In this document: positions 15,096 to 23,044 of the stretch, piece after piece
Numbering within the stretch: position 1 is the first letter of the stretch
How the letters are laid out: each line of letters begins with the position of its first letter
Source: a virus
Virus record (IMG/VR): IMGVR_UViG_3300021440_000101
Span: 1 to 26,902 of that record
DNA: 26,902 nt
Strand: one strand, 5' to 3'
Program-made: the position numbers and the translations under genes
Notes under the pieces: generated by a model
What the model was told of the DNA's origin: nothing
Database searches by the model: none
The model's input: the letters and a program-made list of their open reading frames with translations, nothing else

Positions 15096-15105
15096 GGGGT
15101 AAAAA

Positions 15106-15840
15106 ATGGGACACAAACCAGACGCGCCAACATATAATGCATCTGCGGATAGAGCAGAGCAGAATAGATTAAACCAAGCAGCAGGGTTGCAACAATACGC
15201 AAATGTATCAAGTCCATTGGGCAGTTATCGTGTAAATGTTGACCCTGTAACAGGGCAAATGACGGTAAATAAAACACTGTCAGATAATAGCCAATTGGCA
15301 TTAGAACAGCAATTAAGGGCATTAGGTTCTTATACTGGCGACCCAACACAGGCGGCAAATGCGTATTACAATGCACAAATGACGTATTTACAGCCACATT
15401 TGGACAGACAGGTAGAACGTGCCGAAAGTTCATTAACCAATCGCGGATTACCAATTGGAAGCAATGCGTGGAACGAATATTTGGGCGATATTTATGAAAA
15501 CCAGAATCGCACATTGTCTGCGTTGAGCAACGAAGCATTAGCAAACGGCCAGCAGTATCAGAGCAACATCTTGAATCAAGCAAGCATGTTGGGCGGACAA
15601 GTGATAGACCCAACATTAGTAGCAGGCCAAGCAGGTGCAGGATTGAGCAACACATACGATAAGCAGTTCCAAAACGAACAGCAGAAATACCAGACCGAAA
15701 TGGCGCGCAAGAACGCACTGACAAGCGGTGTTTTAGGTGCGGTTGGCACGATTGGTGGTGCAGCATTAGGTTCTTTGTTAGCACCCGGCGTTGGAACAGC
15801 AGCAGGTGCAACAGTTGGTAGCACATTAGCAGGCAAATAG
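15106..15840 (+). CDS. Putative internal/ejection protein with glycine zipper
   Basis: The 244-residue protein has a helical, Gln/Asn/Ala-rich N-terminus (ADRAEQNRLNQAAGLQQYAN), a middle part with RGLPIGSNAWNEYL, and a hydrophobic Gly/Ala-rich end (205-244) of the form GAVGTIGGAALGSLLAPGVG, a membrane-inserting glycine zipper. This architecture is frequent in small proteins coded next to portals in podoviruses and fits a protein ejected into the host envelope. AGGGG supports the start. Function is by analogy. Confidence 0.65.
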   Translation: MGHKPDAPTYNASADRAEQNRLNQAAGLQQYANVSSPLGSYRVNVDPVTGQMTVNKTLSDNSQLALEQQLRALGSYTGDPTQAANAYYNAQMTYLQPHLDRQVERAESSLTNRGLPIGSNAWNEYLGDIYENQNRTLSALSNEALANGQQYQSNILNQASMLGGQVIDPTLVAGQAGAGLSNTYDKQFQNEQQKYQTEMARKNALTSGVLGAVGTIGGAALGSLLAPGVGTAAGATVGSTLAGK

Positions 15841-15849
15841 GAGTGACAG

Positions 15850-16782
15850 ATGGTAGATAATAACGCAACAGCGGTTCAAAACGCATTACAGGCAGGTGGT
15901 ATTCAATTGGCACTGCCACAGAGATTAGAACCAGTTACAACGAGAGAACATCAAGTTCAGAAAGTAGTGTATGATCCAGAAAAATTGGCTGCGGTAAAAG
16001 CGGCTTTGGGCATACAAAGACCAGCAATGAGCAGATGGGAAGCAGTAGCAAACGCATTGGCACAGACGCCAGAAGCGCGCAGTTTTACAGGTGGTTTTGG
16101 CGAAGAGATAATAAACCCATTTGCAAGCGGTTTTTCTACATTTGCGCGTAATTTTGGCAACGTTTATAGTGCATTGAAAGCCGATGAACGCACAAAGGCA
16201 GAACAAGCACGTGAAGATGCAATTAAAGCGGCAGAAATGGAAATGGAAGCCAGCAAGCAGAATGTGACGGATAAGGTAACCGACAGCCAAATGAAAGTTA
16301 ATGATCCAAATGCGAAAAGCACGCAAGAAATGGCAAAAGCGCTGGAAAGTTTGAAAGCATTGTATGCTTTGAAAGAAGAAAACCGCAAGTTAGTTGGCGA
16401 CTTTGATAATGCTTATACTGTTAAAGATAAAGACGGTAATGTAGATGTGGATAAAACGCTTGCAAATTATCGTGGTGCTAGTGGTATAAATCGCACATGG
16501 AAAAACCCAAATGCTTGGTATGGTTTTGCAACATCAAAGAAAGAAGCAGATGCGCGTAATAAATTGACAACATTGCGCGAAACCCAATTAAATAACATAT
16601 ACCAATCGTTGAAAGGTGCTGGTTCTATTACTGATACCGAATTGCAAACAATGGGTAAAACCGCAAGTGAAGCATACAACCCCTATTTGTTGGATTTGTC
16701 TATAAGCAACACCATTAGAAATTTGGAAGCAAAATATGGGTTAAACCAACAACCAAAATATGTTATTGAGGAGATACAATAA
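15850..16782 (+). CDS. Putative internal virion protein, 310 aa
   Basis: No family is recognised with certainty. Residues 110-190 are a long charged helix, likely coiled coil (TKAEQAREDAIKAAEMEMEA, ALESLKALYALKEENRKL). An N-terminal segment with GGFGEEIINPFASGFSTFAR and a C-terminal helical part follow the style of podovirus internal proteins. It lies between a glycine-zipper protein and a large ejection protein, and its stop overlaps the next start by one base (TAATG). AGGAG supports the start. Role as an internal/ejection protein is from context. Confidence 0.6.
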   Translation: MVDNNATAVQNALQAGGIQLALPQRLEPVTTREHQVQKVVYDPEKLAAVKAALGIQRPAMSRWEAVANALAQTPEARSFTGGFGEEIINPFASGFSTFARNFGNVYSALKADERTKAEQAREDAIKAAEMEMEASKQNVTDKVTDSQMKVNDPNAKSTQEMAKALESLKALYALKEENRKLVGDFDNAYTVKDKDGNVDVDKTLANYRGASGINRTWKNPNAWYGFATSKKEADARNKLTTLRETQLNNIYQSLKGAGSITDTELQTMGKTASEAYNPYLLDLSISNTIRNLEAKYGLNQQPKYVIEEIQ

Positions 16783-18581
16783 TGCCAAGATATAAACTTA
16801 CTGCACCAGATGGCCGCACTGTTATAGTTAGTGGCGATTCTGCACCAACAGAAGCAGATGCACAACAGATTTTTTCATCATTGTCGTCTAACCCACAACC
16901 AGAACAGGCAACAGAACAGCAAAAGCAAGCACCGAGAGATGGATACGGTATTGCTGCTGATATTATAGGTGCAGGCACGTCTGTGCTTAATCCTGCTGCA
17001 CAAGCGGTTGAACGTGGTGCGTGGGGTTCTTTGGGTGTAAATGCCAACAAATTAAATGCAGCATTTGATGCTTCTACACAGTATGTTGGAAACAAACTGA
17101 CCAAAGCGGTTACTGGCAGAGCAGACATAATACCGGCAGATTCAAAATATAATAATACTGGTGTTGAAAAAGAAGCAGGTTGGCGCGATTATTACAATCG
17201 TGCTTTGAATAGCGAACAAAGAATGCAACAAAAATTCCAGCAAGAACACCCGTATATAAATACAGGTTTAGAAATCGCAGGTTCTATGAAAGCAGGCGGT
17301 AATATACTTGGTAAAGCATTAGGTGCAGAAAAAGCAGGTGCGGCGGTTGCTAGTAAATTAGCGCCAAGCATAGGGCAAAAATGGGCAACGGTATTAGGTA
17401 AATCGGTTGCTGGTGCAATATCTGGCGGTTCTGGTGGTGCAGTATATGGTTTTGGCACAACCAATGGCAATATAAACGACAGATTGAAAGGTGCATTACG
17501 TGGTGCTGAATACGGCGCTGCAATTGGTGGTGCTTTGCCACCAGCATGGCAAGTTACAAAAGACACAGTTAAAGGTGCTGGTAAGTTGCTTGCAGAACTC
17601 GTTGGTAAAACAAGTGGCGCAGGTGCAAAATCTGTTGAACGTGCCTATGATGCTGGCATACGTAACAGCCAAGTTTTTAAAGATGCAATGCGTGGTAATT
17701 CAAGTGTTTATGATGTCGTAGATGATGTTGATAATGCTGTTAAGACATTGGAAAGAAACGCAAGTGCAAAATACAAGTCAATGTTACCAGAAAATAGCGC
17801 AACATTAAAGTTATCAGACACACAGTTTGAGAACGCACTTAAAACAGCAACAGATTCTATATCTGGTGTTACAGCCGGTGTTGATGATACCGCAGCAAAC
17901 GCAATAAACAAAGTGCATAAATTAGCACAAAATATAAAAGCCAATGGTGGTTTAACTTTTGATAATGCATTAGAAGCAAAGAAAGCAATAGATGGTATTA
18001 TTGAACCATTGTCACGTGCAGGCGAGAAAAACGCAGTTCGGTTATTAACACCAATTAAAAACGCATTAAATGAAACAATGGAAAAAGCAATCCCAGAATA
18101 TGGTGGTGCAAGAGCGGCATTTCGTGCGGACACAAGGTTAATAGACAGTATAAAATCTGCATTAACTAGCAAAGATCCAACGACAGAATTACGCAAATTG
18201 CAGGGTATTACACGTCAATCTGTTGCGGCAGCACAAGGCGGAAAGCAAGAATTAGGCAAATTACTTGATAAAATTTCTAACGGCAGAATTTTAGATGCTG
18301 TTGCAGGTGGTCAGGTTGTTGAAAAAATGCCACGAGATGCTTTAAGACTAGCGGGAGTTGGTGCAATTGGTGCTGGTGCAGTGGCGCATCCAACAACACT
18401 GTTAGCGCTTCCTGCAACATCGCCACGTTTGGTTGGCGAAACGGCATATGCATTAGGGCAAGTTGCAGGTCTTGCAGGCAATAAGTTGCAACCAGTTATA
18501 AATGCGTTAGGCAAGCATGCAAACAAAGTTCCTGTGTATCCTATATCACAAGCACTAGGATATGCGTTGGAAGAAGAATAA
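16782..18581 (+). CDS. Large ejection/internal virion protein
   Basis: The 599-residue protein begins MPRYKLTAPDGRTVIVSGDS then PTEADAQQIFSSL, a small N-terminal domain seen on many phage and bacterial proteins. Several hydrophobic Gly/Ala segments follow: YGIAADIIGAGTSV (55-68), GLEIAGSMKAGGNILGKALG (162-181), GKSVAGAISGGSGGAVYGFG (206-225), GAEYGAAIGGAL and, near the C-terminus, LAGVGAIGAGAVA. Between them is a long helical region. This pattern fits proteins stored in the head and injected to form a trans-envelope channel for DNA. GAGGAG supports the start. Confidence 0.7.
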   Translation: MPRYKLTAPDGRTVIVSGDSAPTEADAQQIFSSLSSNPQPEQATEQQKQAPRDGYGIAADIIGAGTSVLNPAAQAVERGAWGSLGVNANKLNAAFDASTQYVGNKLTKAVTGRADIIPADSKYNNTGVEKEAGWRDYYNRALNSEQRMQQKFQQEHPYINTGLEIAGSMKAGGNILGKALGAEKAGAAVASKLAPSIGQKWATVLGKSVAGAISGGSGGAVYGFGTTNGNINDRLKGALRGAEYGAAIGGALPPAWQVTKDTVKGAGKLLAELVGKTSGAGAKSVERAYDAGIRNSQVFKDAMRGNSSVYDVVDDVDNAVKTLERNASAKYKSMLPENSATLKLSDTQFENALKTATDSISGVTAGVDDTAANAINKVHKLAQNIKANGGLTFDNALEAKKAIDGIIEPLSRAGEKNAVRLLTPIKNALNETMEKAIPEYGGARAAFRADTRLIDSIKSALTSKDPTTELRKLQGITRQSVAAAQGGKQELGKLLDKISNGRILDAVAGGQVVEKMPRDALRLAGVGAIGAGAVAHPTTLLALPATSPRLVGETAYALGQVAGLAGNKLQPVINALGKHANKVPVYPISQALGYALEEE

Positions 18582-18601
18582 CACAACAAAGGGAGTGCGA
18601 C

Positions 18602-18634
18602 ATGCCATGCGGTAAAAAGAAAAAAGGTAAATAA
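18602..18634 (+). CDS. Mini-gene encoding MPCGKKKKGK
   Basis: A ten-residue reading frame, very basic, with one cysteine, preceded by a strong AAAGGGAG eight bases upstream. A terminator follows 4 bases after the stop. Such a strong ribosome binding site without any longer frame suggests real translation. No function can be assigned; a DNA- or RNA-contacting peptide, a virion-packaged peptide or a regulatory leader are options. Confidence 0.45.
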   Translation: MPCGKKKKGK

Positions 18635-18635
18635 A

Positions 18636-18662
18636 ACTGGGGGTTAAATACCCCCTTTATCA
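18636..18662 (+). terminator. Intrinsic terminator before fibre region
   Basis: GGGGGT (18639-18644) pairs with ACCCCC (18650-18655) around loop TAAAT, followed by a short TTTAT. It is GC-rich but the T-run is weak, so termination may be partial. It separates the ejection genes from the fibre genes. Confidence 0.65.
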
Positions 18663-18685
18663 TATAAACAACAAGAGGTTACGAA

Positions 18686-18988
18686 ATGGATAATAGGTTA
18701 CGCAGTTTTACATACGATGTGGCTATACAGCCCGTCAAGATGTCAGTTGAACAAGAAAACAAACATGAATACACCGAAGACGAAACAATTAAAGTCAGCA
18801 CCAAAGTAAATGTGACAGATACCGTTGACATTAAGCAGACGGCGGAAGCACAAGAAGCCGGTAAGATAAAGCCATACGGTTTAGATACTGATGCGGCATA
18901 TGATGTTGAAGTTAAAGAAAAAGTTGAAGATGCGGTTATTCAAGAACACATAGAGAAAGCCGTTAAAAAACACACCAAAAAGAAATAA
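18686..18988 (+). CDS. Hypothetical charged protein, 100 aa
   Basis: Family not recognised. It is highly charged, with alternating Val/Thr strands (DETIKVSTKVNVTDTVDIKQ), then an acidic/basic helical region and a Lys-rich tail (KAVKKHTKKK). It is the first gene after the terminator at 18636, with AGAGGTTACGAA before its ATG. It stops 2 bases before the next gene. A structural accessory role is possible only from position. Confidence 0.65.
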   Translation: MDNRLRSFTYDVAIQPVKMSVEQENKHEYTEDETIKVSTKVNVTDTVDIKQTAEAQEAGKIKPYGLDTDAAYDVEVKEKVEDAVIQEHIEKAVKKHTKKK

Positions 18989-18990
18989 TC

Positions 18991-19401
18991 ATGGCTTTTG
19001 ATATAAAACGCATAGATGCAGAAAGTCCACACACACAAACCGATTTGAAAGACAAAATACTATGCCGATACAATCGGTTTTTTTGTGGCAATAAAGACAC
19101 CAGAGCAATTGACGACAGCAACATCTTTGTTGCATTGCGATTGTCTTTGATGAAGACGCTGTTTGAAAAGAAAGGTTATTTAGATCTGCCTTTCATAGAC
19201 AGCGTAATTAAGCAAGTGTTGGGCAATTTTAAGACTAAACACCAAACACCAATAAAACAAGAACACTGGGCGATATTAAGCGACATGTGCTGGCAAGAAA
19301 TTGACAGACAAGCACATATTGAACCAGAAGAAGAAACAGACCCCGTTGATATTGACATTGACGATGCCGATATTGACGCATGGATAAATAGTGAGTTATA
19401 A
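18991..19401 (+). CDS. Hypothetical protein with acidic tail, 136 aa
   Basis: Family not recognised. The body has CRYNRFFCGNKDTRAIDD and a helical region (FVALRLSLMKTLFEKKGYLD). The C-terminus is a short acidic repeat (VDIDIDDADIDAWINSEL). AAAGAAAT precedes the start. It lies just before the large fibre gene, so it may be a fibre-attachment or assembly factor, but nothing in the sequence proves it. Confidence 0.65.
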   Translation: MAFDIKRIDAESPHTQTDLKDKILCRYNRFFCGNKDTRAIDDSNIFVALRLSLMKTLFEKKGYLDLPFIDSVIKQVLGNFKTKHQTPIKQEHWAILSDMCWQEIDRQAHIEPEEETDPVDIDIDDADIDAWINSEL

Positions 19402-19402
19402 A

Positions 19403-21739
19403 ATGGCACAAAGACACAACATAGATTGCACAGAACAGCCGATGACAAGATACGGCACAATACAAGGCCCAAGCAGACGTTATCGCAGATTAAGACACCC
19501 ATCATTTCCAGCGAGTGAATGGGCAGCAAAGAATCCATTATTGCAACGTGGGGAAATAGGTGCAGAAATAGACACGCACAGATTAAAAATAGGCGATGGG
19601 TTAACATACTGGAACGATTTGCCGTATGCGAGTGAAAGTGTAGCACGTTGGGGGGATATTGTTGGCACGTTGTCAGACCAAACAGATTTGCAGAATGCGT
19701 TAAACGGAAAGGTCAGCACAGACGGTTCGTCAACCATGACAGGTGTATTAAAAATGCGTGCGAGCATATCATTTGAATGTGCAATTGCACCATACTGGCA
19801 TGGTGTTGGTTTTTATAAATTAAATGATGATGATTCTGTTACGCTGATAGCAAGTCTAGAATACCAAGACAGTTTCACACCAGCAGAAAACAATGTTTAT
19901 AATATTGGTTCTACATCAAAGAAATGGAAAAATCTGTATTTGTCAGGTAAAGCATATATGTCTGTTATAAACAACGGATACGACATTGCTATTCCAGTGA
20001 CGAATAGTGCGGATGAATTTGCGTTAAAATCGCAACTTTCAAGCAAACAAGATACACTGACAGCAGGCACAAATATAACTATCACTGGCACAACCATAAG
20101 TGCGACAGACACAACCTATACTGGTAGTGATGGAATAACTTTAACAGGAACAAACTTTACAAACAGTGGTGTTCGTGCGGTGGTATCGGGAACAGCAAAC
20201 GGAACAATAAGCGTAAACACAAATGGAACGAGTGCTGATGTTTCTGTCACAGGTTTAGGTAGTGCGGCATATACAGCAAGCAGCGATTATGCAACATCTG
20301 CACAAGGAACGAAAGCAGATACAGCGGTTCAGCCGGGCGATTTGGCGACAGTAGCGACAACCGGTAGTTATACAGATTTGTTAAACAAACCGACAATACC
20401 AACGGTAAACGATGCAACAATTACAATTACACAGGGCGGTGTCACAAAAGGTAGTTTCACATTAAACCAAGCATCTGATGATACAATAGAGATTGACGCA
20501 GGCGGTAGCGGATACCACCCAGACCTGTTTGATTGGAAATGGGCCGACAGTTTGCGTAATGATGTTCAGTGGTTGCGTGCCGACACTTTCTCTTGGCAGA
20601 GTGGTGCGGTGTATCAGGCTGCATATAAACACCTGCGGAACGATATGTTTAATTGGTATTCGTGGGAAAACAACGGAACAACGATATACACCAAAAAAGC
20701 ATACCCAGAAGTCGGGGAAAAGGCTTATTCTGATTCTGCATTGACAACAGAAGTTGGCGAAATTACAGATGTTACCGATACGCTAGACATAACAGTTGAA
20801 AAGATAACCGTAAATAGCGTGGTTTATGATTCTGTTTCTGGTAGCAATATTCCGCCCACGACAGAAACCGTTGGCGGTGTGACAGTTCAATACATACCAG
20901 CGGAAGACGGGCATAAAATCGTGACGGATTTCCACGAAAGCGAAGTTGCCGATGTTTACACAGCGACAGGTGTGGCTTGGTATTACATCATAGATTACGG
21001 CTTGAAGCGGTTTAAGTTGCCACGTAGTAAGCACGAACATTATGGCGATAGACCAGTTGTTGGTAACGGCACTAGTATTTCCTTAACAACAGGTAGTGGT
21101 ACTGCATATGGTTTAAGATATAAACCAACTGACTCACCTGTCACATTTGGATTAACTGGTAATACAGCAGGACAAGCTGTTGGAACAGAGGTAACAACTT
21201 TTACAACTAGTTCAAATAGTGCAAATAAACTACTTGGATTGGTACCAGACAGCACAACGTCAGGTATTGTTTCAACACCTGTGCAAGACACAGACCAATA
21301 TAAATACCTGTATTTCTACGTAGGCGAATTTACACAGACGGCAATACAAAATACCGCTGGTTTGAACGCAGAATTGTTTAATGGCAAGGTTGACGTTGGG
21401 CATCAAGTAATAGCATTTCAAGCACCAACCGCAGGGAATGACTATACTTGGTATCGTAAGTATGCCGATGGCTGGGTTGAGCAAGGGGGATTTAAGGTTA
21501 TAAATTCTGCTTCTGTTTCTGGTGGAACATATAGCCAAGCAACAGTAGATTTCCCTATTGCGATGTCTTGTGTGTGTAATTGGAATTGCCAAGCAAAGCA
21601 CGATAGATTCAATGCAGGTTTTTTAACAGATTTGAAAGGTGCGGCAGCATCAAGTGCAATTGCTTATCAAGTAAATGATTCAACCTCATCTTTTGCAAAC
21701 CCGTATGTGGTTTGGGAAATTAAGGGTATAGCAGCATAA
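19403..21739 (+). CDS. Large tail fibre protein
   Basis: A 778-residue fibre. Near the N-terminus (37-76) it has a unit like the Mtd/hyaluronidase-type fibre repeat: NPLLQRGEIGAEIDTHRLKI then GDGLTYWNDLPYA. A Thr/Gly/Asn-rich shaft follows (about 205-360, e.g. GITLTGTNFTNSGV, GSYTDLLNKPTIPTV), then aromatic WLRAD/WQSGAVYQAAYK segments. The module KYLYFYVGEFTQTA precedes the tip, where TWYRKYADGWVEQGG leads to the ending VVWEIKGIAA. That tip is a gp53-like C-terminal fibre domain used in host binding. The ATG at 19403 is preferred to GTG at 19391 because the latter overlaps the previous gene and has no ribosome site, though the site at 19403 is also weak. Confidence 0.88.
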   Translation: MAQRHNIDCTEQPMTRYGTIQGPSRRYRRLRHPSFPASEWAAKNPLLQRGEIGAEIDTHRLKIGDGLTYWNDLPYASESVARWGDIVGTLSDQTDLQNALNGKVSTDGSSTMTGVLKMRASISFECAIAPYWHGVGFYKLNDDDSVTLIASLEYQDSFTPAENNVYNIGSTSKKWKNLYLSGKAYMSVINNGYDIAIPVTNSADEFALKSQLSSKQDTLTAGTNITITGTTISATDTTYTGSDGITLTGTNFTNSGVRAVVSGTANGTISVNTNGTSADVSVTGLGSAAYTASSDYATSAQGTKADTAVQPGDLATVATTGSYTDLLNKPTIPTVNDATITITQGGVTKGSFTLNQASDDTIEIDAGGSGYHPDLFDWKWADSLRNDVQWLRADTFSWQSGAVYQAAYKHLRNDMFNWYSWENNGTTIYTKKAYPEVGEKAYSDSALTTEVGEITDVTDTLDITVEKITVNSVVYDSVSGSNIPPTTETVGGVTVQYIPAEDGHKIVTDFHESEVADVYTATGVAWYYIIDYGLKRFKLPRSKHEHYGDRPVVGNGTSISLTTGSGTAYGLRYKPTDSPVTFGLTGNTAGQAVGTEVTTFTTSSNSANKLLGLVPDSTTSGIVSTPVQDTDQYKYLYFYVGEFTQTAIQNTAGLNAELFNGKVDVGHQVIAFQAPTAGNDYTWYRKYADGWVEQGGFKVINSASVSGGTYSQATVDFPIAMSCVCNWNCQAKHDRFNAGFLTDLKGAAASSAIAYQVNDSTSSFANPYVVWEIKGIAA

Positions 21740-21749
21740 GGAGTAAGCG

Positions 21750-22166
21750 ATGTCAGATATAAATATTGGACAAATAACAGAAGCATTAAATGATAAGACC
21801 GATAGAGATATGCGGAATGTTGACACCGTTTCTGGTGCTGATGCTGTTATTGAATGGCAAGCACCAACAGCACAGAATAATTATACTTGGTATCGCAAAT
21901 ATAAATCTGGTTGGGTTGAACAGGGCGGATATAGCGCAAGCACTGGTAGTTGGGGAACAACAACCATAAATCTTCCGGTGGCGATGCGTGATGCGTATTA
22001 CACATTAACAATCGGCGCAGATGGAACATCGGCTGATTTTACCAACAACGCAACAGCCACAGTTCGTGGTGGTAGCCGTAGTAGTGTAACAGCGCGAACA
22101 ACCACAAGTTTCCAATGCCAATCAAACAACATTGTGACTTGGGAAGTTAAGGGTTTTGCGGCATAA
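21750..22166 (+). CDS. Separate tail-fibre tip protein (paralogue of preceding fibre C-terminus)
   Basis: The 138-residue protein is built like the last part of the previous fibre. EWQAPTAQNNYTWYRKYKSG plus WVEQGG matches FQAPTAGNDYTWYRKYADG plus WVEQGG. Both then have a beta region with LPVAM/FPIAM and end in TWEVKGFAA or VWEIKGIAA. It thus carries a full gp53-like fibre tip with only a short N-terminal helix (INIGQITEALNDKTDRDM). It may form a second tip, replace the first, or cap the fibre. AAGGAG supports the start. Confidence 0.8.
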   Translation: MSDINIGQITEALNDKTDRDMRNVDTVSGADAVIEWQAPTAQNNYTWYRKYKSGWVEQGGYSASTGSWGTTTINLPVAMRDAYYTLTIGADGTSADFTNNATATVRGGSRSSVTARTTTSFQCQSNNIVTWEVKGFAA

Positions 22167-22177
22167 GGAGTAAAAAA

Positions 22178-22525
22178 ATGAACGAAAAATTTTATATTGG
22201 ACAGAAATTTTATACACCATATCCACCGGAAGCGGCAATATGGTGCAACCAAAACAACGCTATGATTGTGGAAAAACATGATGAGAATAATAACCGATAT
22301 TATGAAATTTGTGCCGTGCCAGAACCACCCGCGCCAACAGATGAAGAAATAAGACAAATGCGCGAATCTGCATATCAACAAGAAGCTGACCCGATAACCT
22401 GTCACATTAATAGATTGCGTGATGAAGAACAAACACCAGAGATTGAAGCAGAAATTGCTGATTTAATAGCAGAAAGAACAGCAAAGGTTGCAGAAATCAA
22501 AGAACGGTATCCGTATAACGAATAG
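22178..22525 (+). CDS. Tail-fibre-assembly-like protein
   Basis: The 115-residue protein has the usual two-part form seen after fibre genes in gut phages. The N-terminal part is aromatic (FYIGQKFYTPYPPEAAIWCN, MIVEKHDENNNRYYEI). The C-terminal helical part has PAPTDEEIRQMRESAYQQEA then DPITCHINRLRDEEQTPE and AEIADLIAERTAKVAEIK, ending YPYNE. Similar proteins are thought to assist fibre folding or attach to fibres. A strong AAGGAG precedes the start, and it follows the fibre-tip gene by 11 bases. Confidence 0.65.
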   Translation: MNEKFYIGQKFYTPYPPEAAIWCNQNNAMIVEKHDENNNRYYEICAVPEPPAPTDEEIRQMRESAYQQEADPITCHINRLRDEEQTPEIEAEIADLIAERTAKVAEIKERYPYNE

Positions 22526-22533
22526 AGGGAAAA

Positions 22534-22701
22534 ATGGCAAAACGACAAGAATGCGAAGTATTTTCGCGCAGCATGGGCTATATCAGACCTGTATCCAATT
22601 TTAATATTGGAAAAAGGGCTGAATACGAAGAACGCAAGACGTTCAAAGAGAACGTTATATTTGCGACAATTAAAAAACTACTAAAAACAAAAAAGGATTA
22701 A
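22534..22701 (+). CDS. Stand-alone glycyl-radical-type domain (NrdD C-terminus-like)
   Basis: A 55-residue protein with CEVFSRSMGYIRPVSNFNIG followed by KRAEYEERKTF. This matches the C-terminal end of class III anaerobic ribonucleotide reductase (NrdD), where a glycine in R-x-x-GY carries the stable radical and the GK-x-x-E-[FY]-x-x-R-x-x-[FY] tail follows. Gly15 would be the radical residue. One cysteine (C7) remains of the zinc site; the usual CPxCG partner is missing. No reductase or activase is visible here. It may repair a damaged host NrdD as GrcA does for pyruvate formate-lyase, or may have a new use. AGAGGG supports the start, and the gene fits tightly between neighbours. Confidence 0.65.
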   Translation: MAKRQECEVFSRSMGYIRPVSNFNIGKRAEYEERKTFKENVIFATIKKLLKTKKD

Positions 22702-22703
22702 AA

Positions 22704-23024
22704 ATGGCATATATTGGAAAAGTGACTTTAACATCAGCATGGGCAAAGTTGGAAGATTTAATCAAAGCGCAGGTAGATGGACAATCTGCATTTGCATTTG
22801 ATACAAGCAAGAAATACGGAATTGAAGTAGATACACCACGTGGGCCATATATCTTTGGTGCGTATTTATGCAATTCTGCAAGCGAACCAGCAAACGCAGA
22901 TGATGGGGAACATTTGGAACAAGAAAACTTTGGTGTTTATCAGCCAGAATCTGGTGCTTATTTATGGGTTAAAGCACGTGGTCAACAGGAAACAGTAAAA
23001 ATATCAGTATCTGAACAAAACTAA
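22704..23024 (+). CDS. Small structural-type protein, related to the 25541 gene
   Basis: The 106-residue protein has no recognised family. Beta-rich features include MAYIGKVTLTSAWAKLEDLI then FAFDTSKKYGIEV and the ending YLWVKARGQQETVKISVSE. The WAKLEDLI and LWVKA elements recur as WAVLESLV and LWVKT in the gene at 25541, suggesting a common origin. It lies just before the large lectin fibre. AAAGGAT supports the start. It may be a fibre-associated or decoration protein. Confidence 0.65.
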   Translation: MAYIGKVTLTSAWAKLEDLIKAQVDGQSAFAFDTSKKYGIEVDTPRGPYIFGAYLCNSASEPANADDGEHLEQENFGVYQPESGAYLWVKARGQQETVKISVSEQN

Positions 23025-23044
23025 AAAACAATAGGGGTGTCCGC

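Noticed and set aside
14810-15919. Long minus-strand open frame of 369 codons
   Set aside because: It overlaps the portal end and the next gene on the + strand, both with clear protein features, and its product is low-complexity with many Cys, Leu and His, typical of an antisense shadow.
19391-19402. GTG start four codons upstream for the large fibre
   Set aside because: It lies inside the previous gene and lacks a ribosome binding site; the ATG at 19403 is preferred, though not certain.
19520-22166. Diversity-generating retroelement acting on the fibre genes, suggested by the Mtd-like unit
   Set aside because: There is no reverse transcriptase in the window and no A-rich template copy of the variable fibre tip.
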